Positions 15,523 through 24,082 are shown, numbered from the stretch's first letter. The stretch: DNA of 37,295 nucleotides from Acidobacteriota bacterium (GCA_019247495.1 JAFAOU010000154.1:1-37295); one strand, 5' to 3'. Translations and numbers: made by a program. Notes: a model not told the origin generated them from the letters alone.

Positions 15523-17403
15523 ATGCGGATGATGAGAGTGGCAGTGGCGGTGGTCGTCGTTGCGTTGACGGCGAGCGCCGGCTTCGCGCAGTCGAAGGAA
15601 CGGGCGGACATTCCGGAGCAGTCGAAGTGGCGGCTCACGGATTTGTATCCGAGCGATGAAGCGTGGCGCGTTGCCAAAGACAAGCTCGTCGCGCGCATCC
15701 CCGAGATGAAAAAGTACAAGGGGACGCTCGGGCAGTCGCCGCAGCAGTTGGCGGCCGGACTGACCCTGCTCAACGATCTGAACAAAGAGTTCTCGCGCGT
15801 CTACGTTTACGCGGGCCTCATCGCCGACCAGGACACGCGCGTCACGAAGTACCGGGCCATGAAGCAGGAGATGGATCAGCTCGGGTCATCGTTCGGCGCC
15901 GATATCGCGTTCGTCGAGCCGGAGATTCTCAAGATCGATCGCGCCACCATCGACTCGTACATCGCCAAGGAGCCGAAGCTGGCGCCGTACACGTTCTACC
16001 TGCACGACCTGCTTCGCCGCCAGGCCCACACGTTGTCGGAGCCGGAGGAGAAAATCATTGCCGACGCGGGCTTGATGTCGTCCGCTCCGGGCGACGTTTA
16101 CGGCGTCTTTACGAACGCTGACTTCCCCTTCCCCACCATCACGCTCGCCGACGGCACCACGCGCAAGCTCGACCTGGCCACGTTCTCCGTTTCGCGTTCG
16201 CTGCCGAATCGCGAGGACCGCAAGAAAGTCTTCGACGCCTTCTTCGGCGCGCTCGGCGATTACCGCGGCACGATCGGGACTGCACTGAACGCGGAAGTCC
16301 AGAAGGATCTGTTCTACATGCGGGCACGGAAGTATCCGACCACGCTCGATGCCACCCTCGAACCCGACTCGATCCCGACCTCGGTCTACACGAAGTTGAT
16401 CGACGGCGTGAACGCGAACCTGCCGACGTTCCATCGTTACCTCAACCTTCGCAAGCGGATGCTCGGACTGAGCGATCTGCATTACTACGATCTCTACGCG
16501 CCGCTCGTGGCCAACACGAAGCTGGAGTATTCGCTGGACGAAGCGAAGAAGAACCTCCTCGGCGCGGTCGCGCCGCTCGGCACGGGCTACACGAGCGTCA
16601 TCGAACGTGCGTTCAACGATCGCTGGATCGATCTTTACCCGAATGCCGGCAAGCGCACCGGCGCGTATTCGAACGGCGGCGCGTACGACGTGCATCCGTT
16701 CATGCTCATCAACTACAACGGCCGCTACGACGACATGAGCACGGTCGCGCACGAGCTCGGCCACACGATGCAGAGCTACTTCTCGAACAAAACGCAGCCG
16801 TATCCGACCGCGGGCTATCCGATTTTTGTGGCCGAGGTAGCGTCGACGTTCAATGAGGCGCTGCTGAATGACTACATGCTCAAACAGATCAAGGATCCGG
16901 CCACGCGTCTGTCGCTGCTCGGCAATTACCTCGAGGGGATGAAAGGCACTGTTTTCCGCCAGACGCAGTTCGCCGAATTCGAATTGCGCATCCACCAGGC
17001 GGCGGAGAAGGGCGAGCCGCTGACGGGCGACACGTTCGACACCATGTACCTCGACATCGTGAAGCGTTACTACGGCGACGACAAAGGGGTATGCAAAGTC
17101 GACGACGTGGTGAAGCACGAGTGGGCGTACATCCCGCACTTCTACCGGACCTACTACGTCTATCAGTACGCGACCTCGGCGACTGCATCCGCGGCGTTGT
17201 CGGAGAAGGTCATGTCCGGCGACGCCAACGCGACGAAGCGCTACCTTGCGTTTCTCTCGGCCGGCGGATCGAAGTATCCGATCGATCTGCTGAAAGACGC
17301 CGGCGTGGACATGACGACGTCCGAACCGCTCGACCTGACGATGAAGAAGATGAATCGCGTCATGGACGAGATGGACGCGATTCTCAAACAGATGGGAAAG
17401 TAG
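15523..17403 (+). CDS. pepF: Oligoendopeptidase F (M3 family), exported
   Basis: A 626-aa zinc metallopeptidase. GAGG lies seven bases before the ATG at 15523, which is preferred to the GTG six bases earlier. A signal peptide covers residues 1-23 (VAVAVVVVALTASAGFAQ), so the enzyme is probably periplasmic, unlike the usual cytosolic form. The zinc site is AHELGHTMQSYF (HELGH at residues 410-414) with the third ligand Glu in IFVAEVASTFNEALL. The downstream substrate-binding Tyr/His region (HEWAYIPHFYRTYYVYQYAT) is intact. It should cut short peptides. It stands alone between an intergenic repeat and the sigma/VOC pair. Confidence 0.92.
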   Translation: MRMMRVAVAVVVVALTASAGFAQSKERADIPEQSKWRLTDLYPSDEAWRVAKDKLVARIPEMKKYKGTLGQSPQQLAAGLTLLNDLNKEFSRVYVYAGLIADQDTRVTKYRAMKQEMDQLGSSFGADIAFVEPEILKIDRATIDSYIAKEPKLAPYTFYLHDLLRRQAHTLSEPEEKIIADAGLMSSAPGDVYGVFTNADFPFPTITLADGTTRKLDLATFSVSRSLPNREDRKKVFDAFFGALGDYRGTIGTALNAEVQKDLFYMRARKYPTTLDATLEPDSIPTSVYTKLIDGVNANLPTFHRYLNLRKRMLGLSDLHYYDLYAPLVANTKLEYSLDEAKKNLLGAVAPLGTGYTSVIERAFNDRWIDLYPNAGKRTGAYSNGGAYDVHPFMLINYNGRYDDMSTVAHELGHTMQSYFSNKTQPYPTAGYPIFVAEVASTFNEALLNDYMLKQIKDPATRLSLLGNYLEGMKGTVFRQTQFAEFELRIHQAAEKGEPLTGDTFDTMYLDIVKRYYGDDKGVCKVDDVVKHEWAYIPHFYRTYYVYQYATSATASAALSEKVMSGDANATKRYLAFLSAGGSKYPIDLLKDAGVDMTTSEPLDLTMKKMNRVMDEMDAILKQMGK

Positions 17404-17420
17404 GTTTCGTCGGAAGGCTT

Positions 17421-17496
17421 CTCACCACAAAGACACAAAGGACACAAAGGACACAAAGAGAGAGTTTCTTTGTGTCCTTTGTGCCTTTGTGGTGAG
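17421..17496. repeat. CACCACAAAGACACAAAGG inverted repeat
   Basis: CTCACCACAAAG (17421-17432) pairs with CTTTGTGGTGAG (17485-17496). Between them are three GACACAAAG units and, on the other arm, TTTGTGTCCTTTGTG, so nearly the whole 76 bases can fold as one hairpin. It lies between convergent genes and probably ends transcription. Very similar elements are widespread between genes of environmental bacteria. Confidence 0.8.
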
Positions 17497-17521
17497 TGCC
17501 TTTTCAGACGAGCTTGCGCCG

Positions 17522-18106
17522 CTACCCCGGGAAGCGTCCCCGCCCGCCCATCCCGCCCCGACCGCCGCGGCCTCCGTAGCCGCGGTTGGGGCGGTCGGTG
17601 TCGCGGCGTGACGCGGTCATCGCGTCCTGCAGCGCGGTCCACTGTTGCTGGGTGAGGAGCGTTCGTTCGGAGGCGAGGAGTTGTATGCGGCGATCGAAGA
17701 GCGCGTCGCGGATGCCGCGCAGGCGCTGGCCCGCGCCGGTGATGTCGGCCGCAGCTGGCTGATTGGCCTCGACGGTCTGCCGCAGATCGCGCGCGGCCAC
17801 CATGCTGTCGCGCTCGAGCTTCGCGATCTCTCCACTTTGCTCGCTGCTGATGCGATCGAGCGACGCTGCCTGATCGGGCGTCAGGTTGACGGCCACGCTG
17901 ATCCGCGGATCGTGCCACCAGTCGGACGGCGGCATCATCTCCAGTCCATCGCCGGCACCCTCGGCTCTTGCTCGCCCGAAACCACCGCGGTCGCCTCCGC
18001 CCGGATAGCCCTGCGGCGGACGGCGATCGCGATCGTCCATGTCGGACGTGCAGGCGGCGAAGACGAGTGCGAGAAGTGAGAGCGCGATGACGAATGTGCG
18101 TTTCAT
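17522..18106 (-). CDS. Spy/CpxP-like periplasmic lipoprotein with RGG tail
   Basis: A 194-aa protein. The N-terminus MKRTFVIALSLLALVFAAC is a signal sequence ending in a likely lipid-attachment cysteine (Cys19). Residues 20-55 are Gly/Arg/Asp-rich linker. The core (about 70-165) is all-helical with the LTPDQAASLDRI motif and a second LLTQQQWTALQDAM, which matches the LTxxQ repeats of the Spy/CpxP/heavy-metal-resistance family of envelope chaperones. The tail is an unusual RGG-type run (GYGGRGGRGG) ending in RFPG. The frame stays open far upstream of the ATG at 18106, but that extension is antisense to the next gene and is not coding. Confidence 0.75.
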   Translation of the reverse strand: MKRTFVIALSLLALVFAACTSDMDDRDRRPPQGYPGGGDRGGFGRARAEGAGDGLEMMPPSDWWHDPRISVAVNLTPDQAASLDRISSEQSGEIAKLERDSMVAARDLRQTVEANQPAAADITGAGQRLRGIRDALFDRRIQLLASERTLLTQQQWTALQDAMTASRRDTDRPNRGYGGRGGRGGMGGRGRFPG

Positions 18107-18208
18107 GCGAACGAGGCTACGACCTCGATCGGACGCTGTTGAAGCGGACGTGTGACGTTTGCCGTAAAATCCCTCGCGGTCCACAAATCCGGCAGAAACG
18201 AGGTGCGT

Positions 18209-19345
18209 ATGCGATCGATGATCGTCGCGGTTCTCTCCCTCTTGATGGGCGCGGCGCTGCTGGCCCAGCAGCCTGTAGCCACGGGAACGCCTGCGCCACC
18301 GATCAAAGCGACGGTTTCCAAACCGCCGACGCCGCCGTGGGAACCCGAAGGTACGCCGATCGTTCCGGATGACGGCGGTCCTCCGCGGGTCTACTTCGCG
18401 CACGGGTACGACAAGGACACTCCAAACCTGGTCGGCCTTGACGATCGGCTCTCGATTCATGTTCAGAACTTCGGCACGCTCTTGAAACAGGCCAACGGCA
18501 ACTGCAAGGCCATCGTCCTTTTTATCGAAGGCATGCCGCTCAAGGGTGACAAGGCTGAGTCGTGCGACACGGTCAATGGACATGTTCGCTACCGCCTCCT
18601 TCGCGACAAGACGGACGACGATGCATGGCATCTGCTTCTCGGCAGTCCGCACGGCTACGCGCATACGGTCGACGTGAGCGTCGGTTCCGATACGCAGTTC
18701 GCGATTCCCAGCAGCGCCACGTTCAACTTCGAGGTCATTCCGGCGGTGCAGTTCCGGATCTATATCGGCCTGATTGCGCTCGCCCTCGCGGTATTGATCC
18801 ACCTCTGCCGCACCACGAGCCTCGTCCGCAGCGGAACGCATCCGGTACCGAACGAGCGCCCGTATTCGCTTTCGCTTTTCCAAATGACGTTCTGGTTTTT
18901 CCTGGTCATCGCTGCCTACGTTTTCATGTGGCTGATCAACGATGAGCTGGACACGATCACCGACTCCGTTCTCGGATTGATCGGCATCGGGGCGGCCACC
19001 GCACTCGGCGCCGCGCTGATCGACAAGAACAAGACCGCGCCGATGCCTGACGAGCCGGGCGGGAAGTCGGAAGGCTTCCTCAACGACGTTTTGAGTGATC
19101 CGACCGGCATCAGTCTCCATCGGTTCCAGATGTTCGTCTGGACGCTCGTTCTCGGCGTGATCTTCATCGGGTCGGTTTACAAGAACCTGGAGATGCCCGA
19201 GTTCAGCGCGACTCTGCTCGGCCTGATGGGCATCAGCTCCGGCACCTACCTCGGCTTCAAGGTACCGGAAAAGCAAGGCAGCGATACGCCGCCCGGCGCG
19301 ACGAATCCCAGTCCGGAGCCGGAGCCGACGGAGAAGCCGGCGTAG
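18209..19345 (+). CDS. Membrane protein with duplicated two-helix module
   Basis: A 378-aa protein starting at the ATG at 18209 (GAGG upstream). It has a signal peptide (MRSMIVAVLSLLMGAALLAQ), a proline-rich stretch, a beta-rich extracytoplasmic domain (about 50-185), a single helix (FRIYIGLIALALAVLIHLC) and then two copies of a helix-loop-helix module. Copy one has LSLFQMTFWFFLVIAAYVF and VLGLIGIGAATALGAALID; copy two has ISLHRFQMFVWTLVLGVIF and LLGLMGISSGTYLGFKVPE. The F-Q-M-x-x-W and L-G-L-x-G-I-x-x-x-T-x-L-G patterns repeat. A Pro/Glu-rich tail ends the protein. I do not know a named family; similar proteins occur as conserved hypotheticals. Function unknown. Confidence 0.75.
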   Translation: MRSMIVAVLSLLMGAALLAQQPVATGTPAPPIKATVSKPPTPPWEPEGTPIVPDDGGPPRVYFAHGYDKDTPNLVGLDDRLSIHVQNFGTLLKQANGNCKAIVLFIEGMPLKGDKAESCDTVNGHVRYRLLRDKTDDDAWHLLLGSPHGYAHTVDVSVGSDTQFAIPSSATFNFEVIPAVQFRIYIGLIALALAVLIHLCRTTSLVRSGTHPVPNERPYSLSLFQMTFWFFLVIAAYVFMWLINDELDTITDSVLGLIGIGAATALGAALIDKNKTAPMPDEPGGKSEGFLNDVLSDPTGISLHRFQMFVWTLVLGVIFIGSVYKNLEMPEFSATLLGLMGISSGTYLGFKVPEKQGSDTPPGATNPSPEPEPTEKPA

Positions 19346-19360
19346 GTCCGGCGAGCTTCT

Positions 19361-19390
19361 TCTGCGCTTATCTGCGTAATCTGCGGATAG
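19361..19390. repeat. ATCTGCG direct repeat
   Basis: Three TCTGCG units spaced by CTTA and TAA, ending GGATAG, fill the gap between convergent genes. Its reverse complement starts TATCCGCAGATTACGC and matches the elements at 1552 and 31623. Confidence 0.55.
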
Positions 19391-19391
19391 A

Positions 19392-19754
19392 TCACGAGTC
19401 GAGCAGTTCGAGAATCGCCGTCAGCTCTTTCTTCACATCGCCGAGCGCTTTCGATACATCCTTCGACGGAGCGGCAGCGACTGGCGCCGCAACCTCGACC
19501 ACCGGCGCCGACATCTCCACATCCAGCTTCTTCTTCGCGCCGGCGATGGTGAAGCCCTCGGAGTAGAGGAGCTGTTTGATGCGCAGGATGATGTCGATTT
19601 CGTGACGGGTGTAGAGGCGCTGGCCGCCGCCACTTTTGTTCGGCGCGAGCGGCGGAAACTCTGTCTCCCAATAGCGGAGCACGTACGGCTGCACCTCGGC
19701 CATCTTGCAGACTTCGCCGATCTTGTACAGCCGGCCTTCGTCATCAACAGGCAT
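19392..19754 (-). CDS. MerR-family transcriptional regulator
   Basis: A 120-aa protein with a MerR winged-helix domain at residues 8-75: [28 protein letters not shown] is the helix-turn-helix, and [22 protein letters not shown] the wing and following helices, as in the small MerR branch that includes HspR-like and MlrA-like regulators. After residue 80 there is an Ala/Val/Pro linker and a short coiled helix ([16 protein letters not shown]) that may dimerise. No ligand-binding cysteines are present. It lies immediately downstream of the lipid A/core genes, 21 bases after the GT9 gene on the same strand, and may be co-transcribed with them. Confidence 0.87.
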   Translation of the reverse strand: MPVDDEGRLYKIGEVCKMAEVQPYVLRYWETEFPPLAPNKSGGGQRLYTRHEIDIILRIKQLLYSEGFTIAGAKKKLDVEMSAPVVEVAAPVAAAPSKDVSKALGDVKKELTAILELLDS

Positions 19755-19775
19755 TGACGGCGATTATAGGCGGCG

Positions 19776-20822
19776 TTACTCCGTCCCGAATGCGACCGCG
19801 CCCGCGCCGTCTGATTCGATCTTCCCTTCGATCTCGTTGAAGAGGCCGACCGAGGCCGCGAAAACGTCGTCGACGGAGATCTCGTTCATGCAGCCGTGGT
19901 GCATGAGCGGGCACTCGCGCTTGTAGCAAGGCTGGCAGGCGAACGGTTTGCGGACCACACGCGACGCGCCGGGAATCACCGTGCGATCGGGATCGGTCGG
20001 GCCGAAGATCGACACCGAGGGGATGGCGAGGGCGGTGGCGAGATGGAGAGGACCGCTGTCGTTCGTAACGACGACGGAGCAATGCGAGATGGCCGCGGCG
20101 AGATGCAGAACATCGCCGTCGTAGCCGACGATCGGCAGGCCTTTTGTGGCCGCGGAAATGGCCTCGGCCTGATGGCGTTCGCCGGGACTGGTGAGCAGCA
20201 CGACGGAGAAGCCCGCCGCACGCAGGCGCGCGGCCAGTTCGCCGTAGCGCTGATCGCCCCAATGTTTGGCGCGGCCGTAAAGCCCGCCCGCGTGCAGGCC
20301 GAAGAGGGGCTCGTCGAGACGGACGCCGGCGTCGCGCATCAGCCGGCCGGCGCGCTCGCGCACGTGCAACGGAATGGACATCGTCGGAATCTCATCGACG
20401 ACGCGCGGCGCATTCATCGCCGCGAGCAGCATCGAGTAGTCATCGAGCTGATGGCCACGCGACGAATCGGGACGGACGCCGTGCGTGAGCAGCATTCCAC
20501 GCGCGTCGGTCGAGTAGCCCCAACGTTCACCGATGCCGGCCGCGAAGGCGACCATCGCCGCGCGAAACGAGTTCGGAAGGATGACCGCGCGGCGAAAGCG
20601 TCCAGCCTTCAGCATGCGGATGCGCTCGCGCGTATCGCCGTTCCACGGAATGACGCTGCGAAAAATGCCGGCCGACGCGAGGAGAGAGGCGATGTGCTCC
20701 GGCGCGGCCACGGTGATGCCGCCTTCGCTGCGGAAGCGATGGTAGAGAGCGCGGTAGGTTGGAAGCGCGAGGACGTTGTCACCGACCCAATTGAGGCCGA
20801 CTACGACCGTCTCACTGGTCAT
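19776..20822 (-). CDS. waaF: Glycosyltransferase family 9 (heptosyltransferase II-like)
   Basis: A 348-aa GT-B fold enzyme of LPS core assembly. The ATG at 20822 gives the family-typical start TSETVVVGLNWVGDNVLALPTYRAL; a GTG at 20846 would add eight residues. Further landmarks are GLHAGGLYGRAKHW (acceptor side), VVLLTSPGER, and the nucleotide-sugar site VVTNDSGPLHLATALAIPSVSIFGPTDPDRT, followed by a cysteine-containing CQPCYKRECPLMHHGCM segment common in the family. It should add L-glycero-D-manno-heptose to the core at the inner membrane. It overlaps the upstream acyltransferase gene by 11 bases. The family is secure; WaaF rather than WaaC or another GT9 is likely but not certain. Confidence 0.85.
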   Translation of the reverse strand: MTSETVVVGLNWVGDNVLALPTYRALYHRFRSEGGITVAAPEHIASLLASAGIFRSVIPWNGDTRERIRMLKAGRFRRAVILPNSFRAAMVAFAAGIGERWGYSTDARGMLLTHGVRPDSSRGHQLDDYSMLLAAMNAPRVVDEIPTMSIPLHVRERAGRLMRDAGVRLDEPLFGLHAGGLYGRAKHWGDQRYGELAARLRAAGFSVVLLTSPGERHQAEAISAATKGLPIVGYDGDVLHLAAAISHCSVVVTNDSGPLHLATALAIPSVSIFGPTDPDRTVIPGASRVVRKPFACQPCYKRECPLMHHGCMNEISVDDVFAASVGLFNEIEGKIESDGAGAVAFGTE

Positions 20823-21744
20823 CTGTTGTTTCACTTTCGATTTCACCCGGCGCGTTCCCCTTCCAGCGATCGTGCATCCACAACCATAACTCCGGGCGAG
20901 CTGCGATACGGCGGGAAATGACGTCGTTGATGCGCGTGGTCAGCGCCTCGGCGTTCTTCTCGTCGCTACTCAGTTGATCGATCCGGATCGGTTCCTCAAA
21001 CTCAAGTCGGTGCCCGGTTGGGCTCGGGATGCAAAAACCGAACACAATCGATGACTCCTGCCGCAACGCCATTTTCGCGGGGGCGTCAGTGGTCCACGCG
21101 GGACGGCCAAGAAATGGGACGAGGATGCCTTCGCGCGGCTGTACCGCTTGATCGGGAAGGAGGATGACGACGCCGCCTTTTTGCAGCGCTTTGAGCAGCG
21201 GGCGCGCGGCACGCTGGCGGTCGACCACCTCAACGCCGGTGCGTGCGCGAATGCTTGCGAGGTCACGTTCGAGCAGGGCGTTGTCGAGCGGCCGCGCCAC
21301 CGTGTGCACGTTCTGCACGTACGCCATGACCGCCAGCCCGGCGATCTCCCAGCCGCCGTAATGCGCGCTGAGGATCACCACTCCGCGGCCGAGGGCCATC
21401 GCATCGTGCAAGACCTCGGGGTTTTCGAAAACACAGTGCGTTGGGATCTCTTCGATCGGCACGTGCTGCATGCGAATCGTTTCGAGCGCTTCACGCCCGA
21501 AGTGGCGCCAGCATTCATCGATGATGCGCCGCCGCTCGGCCCCGCTCTTCTCCGGGAACGTTTCCGCGAGATTGCGCATGGCCAGCCGGTCGCGTCCGCG
21601 CAGGACGTGGCGCGACAGCGCGCCGATCCGCGTTCCCCAGCGGCGCAGCGCGTCCTCGGAGCCGGCGCGCACGGCACGCGCGGCAGCGCGATACAGGAGG
21701 TACTCGACACGCTGCAACAGCGCGTTTTTGCGGCGGCGGCTCAT
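20812..21744 (-). CDS. lpxL: Lipid A acyltransferase (LpxL/HtrB family)
   Basis: A 310-aa membrane-associated acyltransferase that adds a secondary acyl chain to Kdo-lipid IVA. The catalytic H-x4-E motif is LSAHYGGWEIAG, followed by NVHTVARPLDNALLERDLAS and VVILLPDQAVQPREGILVPFLG with a typical PAKMALRQ segment. The N-terminus is basic with an amphipathic helix. The gene is separated from lpxK by an inverted repeat (21751-21895). The ATG at 21744 has no clear Shine-Dalgarno. Position within waaA-lpxK-lpxL-waaF supports the role. The exact acyl donor cannot be predicted. Confidence 0.9.
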   Translation of the reverse strand: MSRRRKNALLQRVEYLLYRAAARAVRAGSEDALRRWGTRIGALSRHVLRGRDRLAMRNLAETFPEKSGAERRRIIDECWRHFGREALETIRMQHVPIEEIPTHCVFENPEVLHDAMALGRGVVILSAHYGGWEIAGLAVMAYVQNVHTVARPLDNALLERDLASIRARTGVEVVDRQRAARPLLKALQKGGVVILLPDQAVQPREGILVPFLGRPAWTTDAPAKMALRQESSIVFGFCIPSPTGHRLEFEEPIRIDQLSSDEKNAEALTTRINDVISRRIAARPELWLWMHDRWKGNAPGEIESETTDDQ

Positions 21745-21750
21745 GGGAGG

Positions 21751-21895
21751 CAGTGGATTCGTAGGTTAGTAGATCAGTGGATTAGTAGGTCGGTGAACGG
21801 GCGATTAGTAGACGCTGAATTCTGGAAGAGGTCACCAGGCAATACGCCTACTGACCCCACTAATCTACTAATCCACTAATCGACTAATCCACTGA
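21751..21895. repeat. GATTAGT-rich inverted repeat
   Basis: One arm (about 21751-21811) is built from GTGGATTAGTAG-like units; the other (21848-21895) carries the same units in reverse complement, around 36 unrelated bases. The right arm enters the lpxK frame and encodes its last residues S-G-L-V-D plus the TAG stop. This interrupts an otherwise tightly packed LPS operon. Confidence 0.75.
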
Positions 21896-22718
21896 TTCTC
21901 GCCAGGATTTCGGGCTCGATCATCATCTCCGCGGCGATGGCGATGATGTCACGGTCATCAATCTTCACCGCGTCTTTTTCCGTCGTGACAATGGCCTCGG
22001 CACCGGCGGTTCGTGCGGCTTCTTTGATCGCGTCGATATCGCCGGCGGTGTAGCGATGGTGATCGCGAAAGCTCCTTGTTCCAATCATATCCAGCCCGTT
22101 CTCGCGCAACGACGCGAAGAACTGTTCGTTGTAAGCAAGCCCGGCGAAGGCAAAGACACGGCGTCCGGTCAATTCCTCCGGTACGACGAGGCGGAGGCGG
22201 CGTTGAATGACGAAATCAGCGTCGGCCAGCGCGGAGCGGCCTTCGCGCATGACGCCGCGGCCGGAGTCGATGACCACGTCGGTGTCGCGGGCGAGCTTCA
22301 GGTGCTGGAATCCGTCATCGAGGATGAATAAGTCGCACTCATTCGAGTTTAGATACTGCACCGCATTTTGATATCTCTTTGACCCGACAATTACGTCTAT
22401 GTTTTTCAGCTTGCTTTTCAAGAGCACCGGCTCATCGCCGAACTTGGCGGCATCGAGCGACGTAACCAGGCCGGACACGTTGCCGGCGCGGCCGTAGCCG
22501 CGTGTCAGCACGGCCACGCGGAAGCCGCGTTTTTCCAGATACCGGGCGATGGTGACGACGGCCGGCGTCTTGCCGGCGCCGCCGGCGGCGAGGTTGCCAA
22601 CCGAGATCACCGGACGCGGCAGCCGCTTACCCTTCAGGATGCCGCGCCGGTACAGCGCGCGCCGCAGGCGGTTGACGGCGCGCCAAAGCAGTTCGAAAGG
22701 TTTCAGAAGGATGGTCAC
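21876..22718 (-). CDS. lpxK: Tetraacyldisaccharide 4'-kinase
   Basis: A 280-aa inner-membrane kinase that phosphorylates the 4' position of the lipid A precursor. The P-loop is unusual and typical of LpxK: GNLAAGGAGKTP (residues 41-52). Then come RGFRVAVLTRGYGR, LILDDGFQHLKLARD (here LFILDDGFQHL) with the catalytic Asp pair, and FAFAGLAYNEQFF. The N-terminal membrane-anchoring helix is present. The protein is at the short end of the family. The terminal SGLVD is encoded by an intergenic repeat, so the native C-terminus may have been trimmed. Its ATG overlaps the waaA stop by four bases. Confidence 0.93.
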   Translation of the reverse strand: MTILLKPFELLWRAVNRLRRALYRRGILKGKRLPRPVISVGNLAAGGAGKTPAVVTIARYLEKRGFRVAVLTRGYGRAGNVSGLVTSLDAAKFGDEPVLLKSKLKNIDVIVGSKRYQNAVQYLNSNECDLFILDDGFQHLKLARDTDVVIDSGRGVMREGRSALADADFVIQRRLRLVVPEELTGRRVFAFAGLAYNEQFFASLRENGLDMIGTRSFRDHHRYTAGDIDAIKEAARTAGAEAIVTTEKDAVKIDDRDIIAIAAEMMIEPEILARISGLVD

Positions 22719-23962
22719 GACAGCAACTCGAGGATGCGTGCCGCGGTCCGCGCCGCCGCGCCGCGGTTCTGTTCGACCGTTTTCCGCGCGCGCTCGCTCA
22801 TGTCGCGTTGCGCGGCCTCGCTATCGAACATCCGCGAGGCGAAGTCGAAGACCTCGGCGGCGGATTTCGCCTCGACTGCGCCGCCGTCGCGCAGGAAGAC
22901 GCTGGCGATCTCGCGGAAGTTCGACATATGCGGTCCGAAGCACACCGGCACACCAACCGCCGCCGGTTCGATCGGATTGTGCCCGCCAGTCGGCACGAGG
23001 CTCCCGCCGACGAATGCCGCCGTGGCGAAGCGATAGACCTTCGCCAATTCGCCGAACGTGTCGAGCAGCAGGACGCCGGCCGGACGGTCGTTCCAGTCGC
23101 TGCGCCGCACAAAGCGGACCTTTGCGGCCGCGAGCATCGCCGCAACGATCTCGAAGCGCTCCGGCTTGCGCGGCGCGATGACGACGAACGCGTTTTTCCC
23201 GGCGATGAATCGCTCCAACTCGCCGATCATCGATTCGTCCTCGCCCTGCATCGTCGACCCGAGGACCAGGACCTTCCGGCCGGCGACGAGCGAGAGCAGA
23301 CGGGGCGCGATTTCAAGCGGCCGCTCGTCAGGAACGTAATCGAACTTCACGTTGCCGCTGGTCTCGACGATCTCCGCCGGCGCGCCAATGGCGATGAACC
23401 GTTCGCGGTCAGTGGCCTCGCGCGCGAGGATGCGGTCGTAGCGCCGCAGCACCGGCGCGACGAACGTGCGAAGGTAACGGTAGCGCGGAAACGATCGGTC
23501 CGAAATTCGTCCGTTCGCCAGCAGCAACCGCACGCCGGCCGTGCGCGAAAGGCGCGTCGCGTTCGGCCAGATTTCCGTCTCCATCGTTGCGAAAACGCGC
23601 GGACGGTGATGCCGCAGAAACCGCTTCACGCTCGCGGAAAAATCGAATGGAAAGTACGTAACCGTCGCCGTTGGAAAGAGCCGGCGTGCCTGCACCTGGC
23701 CCGTGATCGTTGTGGTGGTGACGACGATCGTCGTCGCCGGACGCTCGCGCAGAATCACGTCGGCCACAGGCCGCGCCGCCAGCGCTTCGCCAACGGATAC
23801 CGCATGAATCCACAGATCGTGTGCGGCCGGCGCCGTTTTGTAGAAGCCCATCCGCTCCGGAAAGTTGACCAGGTACTTCCCGCGCAGCATGCCGGCGACG
23901 ATGACGTACGGCAACACCGCGATCGCCGCGAGGTAGAGCAGCACGTCATAGAGGACGAACAC
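22715..23962 (-). CDS. waaA: 3-deoxy-D-manno-octulosonic acid (Kdo) transferase
   Basis: A GT-B fold transferase that adds Kdo to lipid IVA. With the GTG start at 23962 it has 415 aa and begins FVLYDVLLYLAAIAVLPYV, a membrane-anchoring helix as in other WaaA proteins; another GTG at 24016 would add 18 residues. Neither start has a clear Shine-Dalgarno. Landmarks are ERMGFYK, IWIHAVSVGE-type LWIHAVSVGEALAA, VTTTTITGQVQA, FATMETEIWPNATR and the C-terminal VGGSLVPTGGHNPIEPAAVGVPV that binds CMP-Kdo. It is the first gene of the lipid A/core cluster. Confidence 0.94.
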   Translation of the reverse strand: MFVLYDVLLYLAAIAVLPYVIVAGMLRGKYLVNFPERMGFYKTAPAAHDLWIHAVSVGEALAARPVADVILRERPATTIVVTTTTITGQVQARRLFPTATVTYFPFDFSASVKRFLRHHRPRVFATMETEIWPNATRLSRTAGVRLLLANGRISDRSFPRYRYLRTFVAPVLRRYDRILAREATDRERFIAIGAPAEIVETSGNVKFDYVPDERPLEIAPRLLSLVAGRKVLVLGSTMQGEDESMIGELERFIAGKNAFVVIAPRKPERFEIVAAMLAAAKVRFVRRSDWNDRPAGVLLLDTFGELAKVYRFATAAFVGGSLVPTGGHNPIEPAAVGVPVCFGPHMSNFREIASVFLRDGGAVEAKSAAEVFDFASRMFDSEAAQRDMSERARKTVEQNRGAAARTAARILELLS

Positions 23963-24034
23963 GGCGCGAATGATAGTCGGCGCGCGTCCCAATCCACCGC
24001 CGCGTGCGGCGCGCACATCCGCCGGAGGAACGTC

Positions 24035-24079
24035 ATGAGCGAAGACACAGCCACGGTGAATGCGGAGTGGAATGGCTGA
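24035..24079 (+). CDS. Possible 14-aa leader peptide
   Basis: MSEDTATVNAEWNG is preceded by a very good Shine-Dalgarno (GGAGG, six bases before the ATG), better than most genes in the window. It ends 23 bases before the peptidase start and is in a different frame. It may be a leader or small protein, or chance. No attenuator structure beyond the hairpin at 24083 is seen. Confidence 0.25.
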   Translation: MSEDTATVNAEWNG

Positions 24080-24082
24080 CGC

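Noticed and set aside
15886..17139. Minus-strand open frame of 417 codons inside pepF
   Set aside because: Shadow of the metallopeptidase; composition is biased and no domain is visible.
18107..19276. N-terminal extension of the Spy/CpxP-like gene
   Set aside because: The frame is open but antisense to the duplicated-module membrane protein. The signal peptide begins at 18106.
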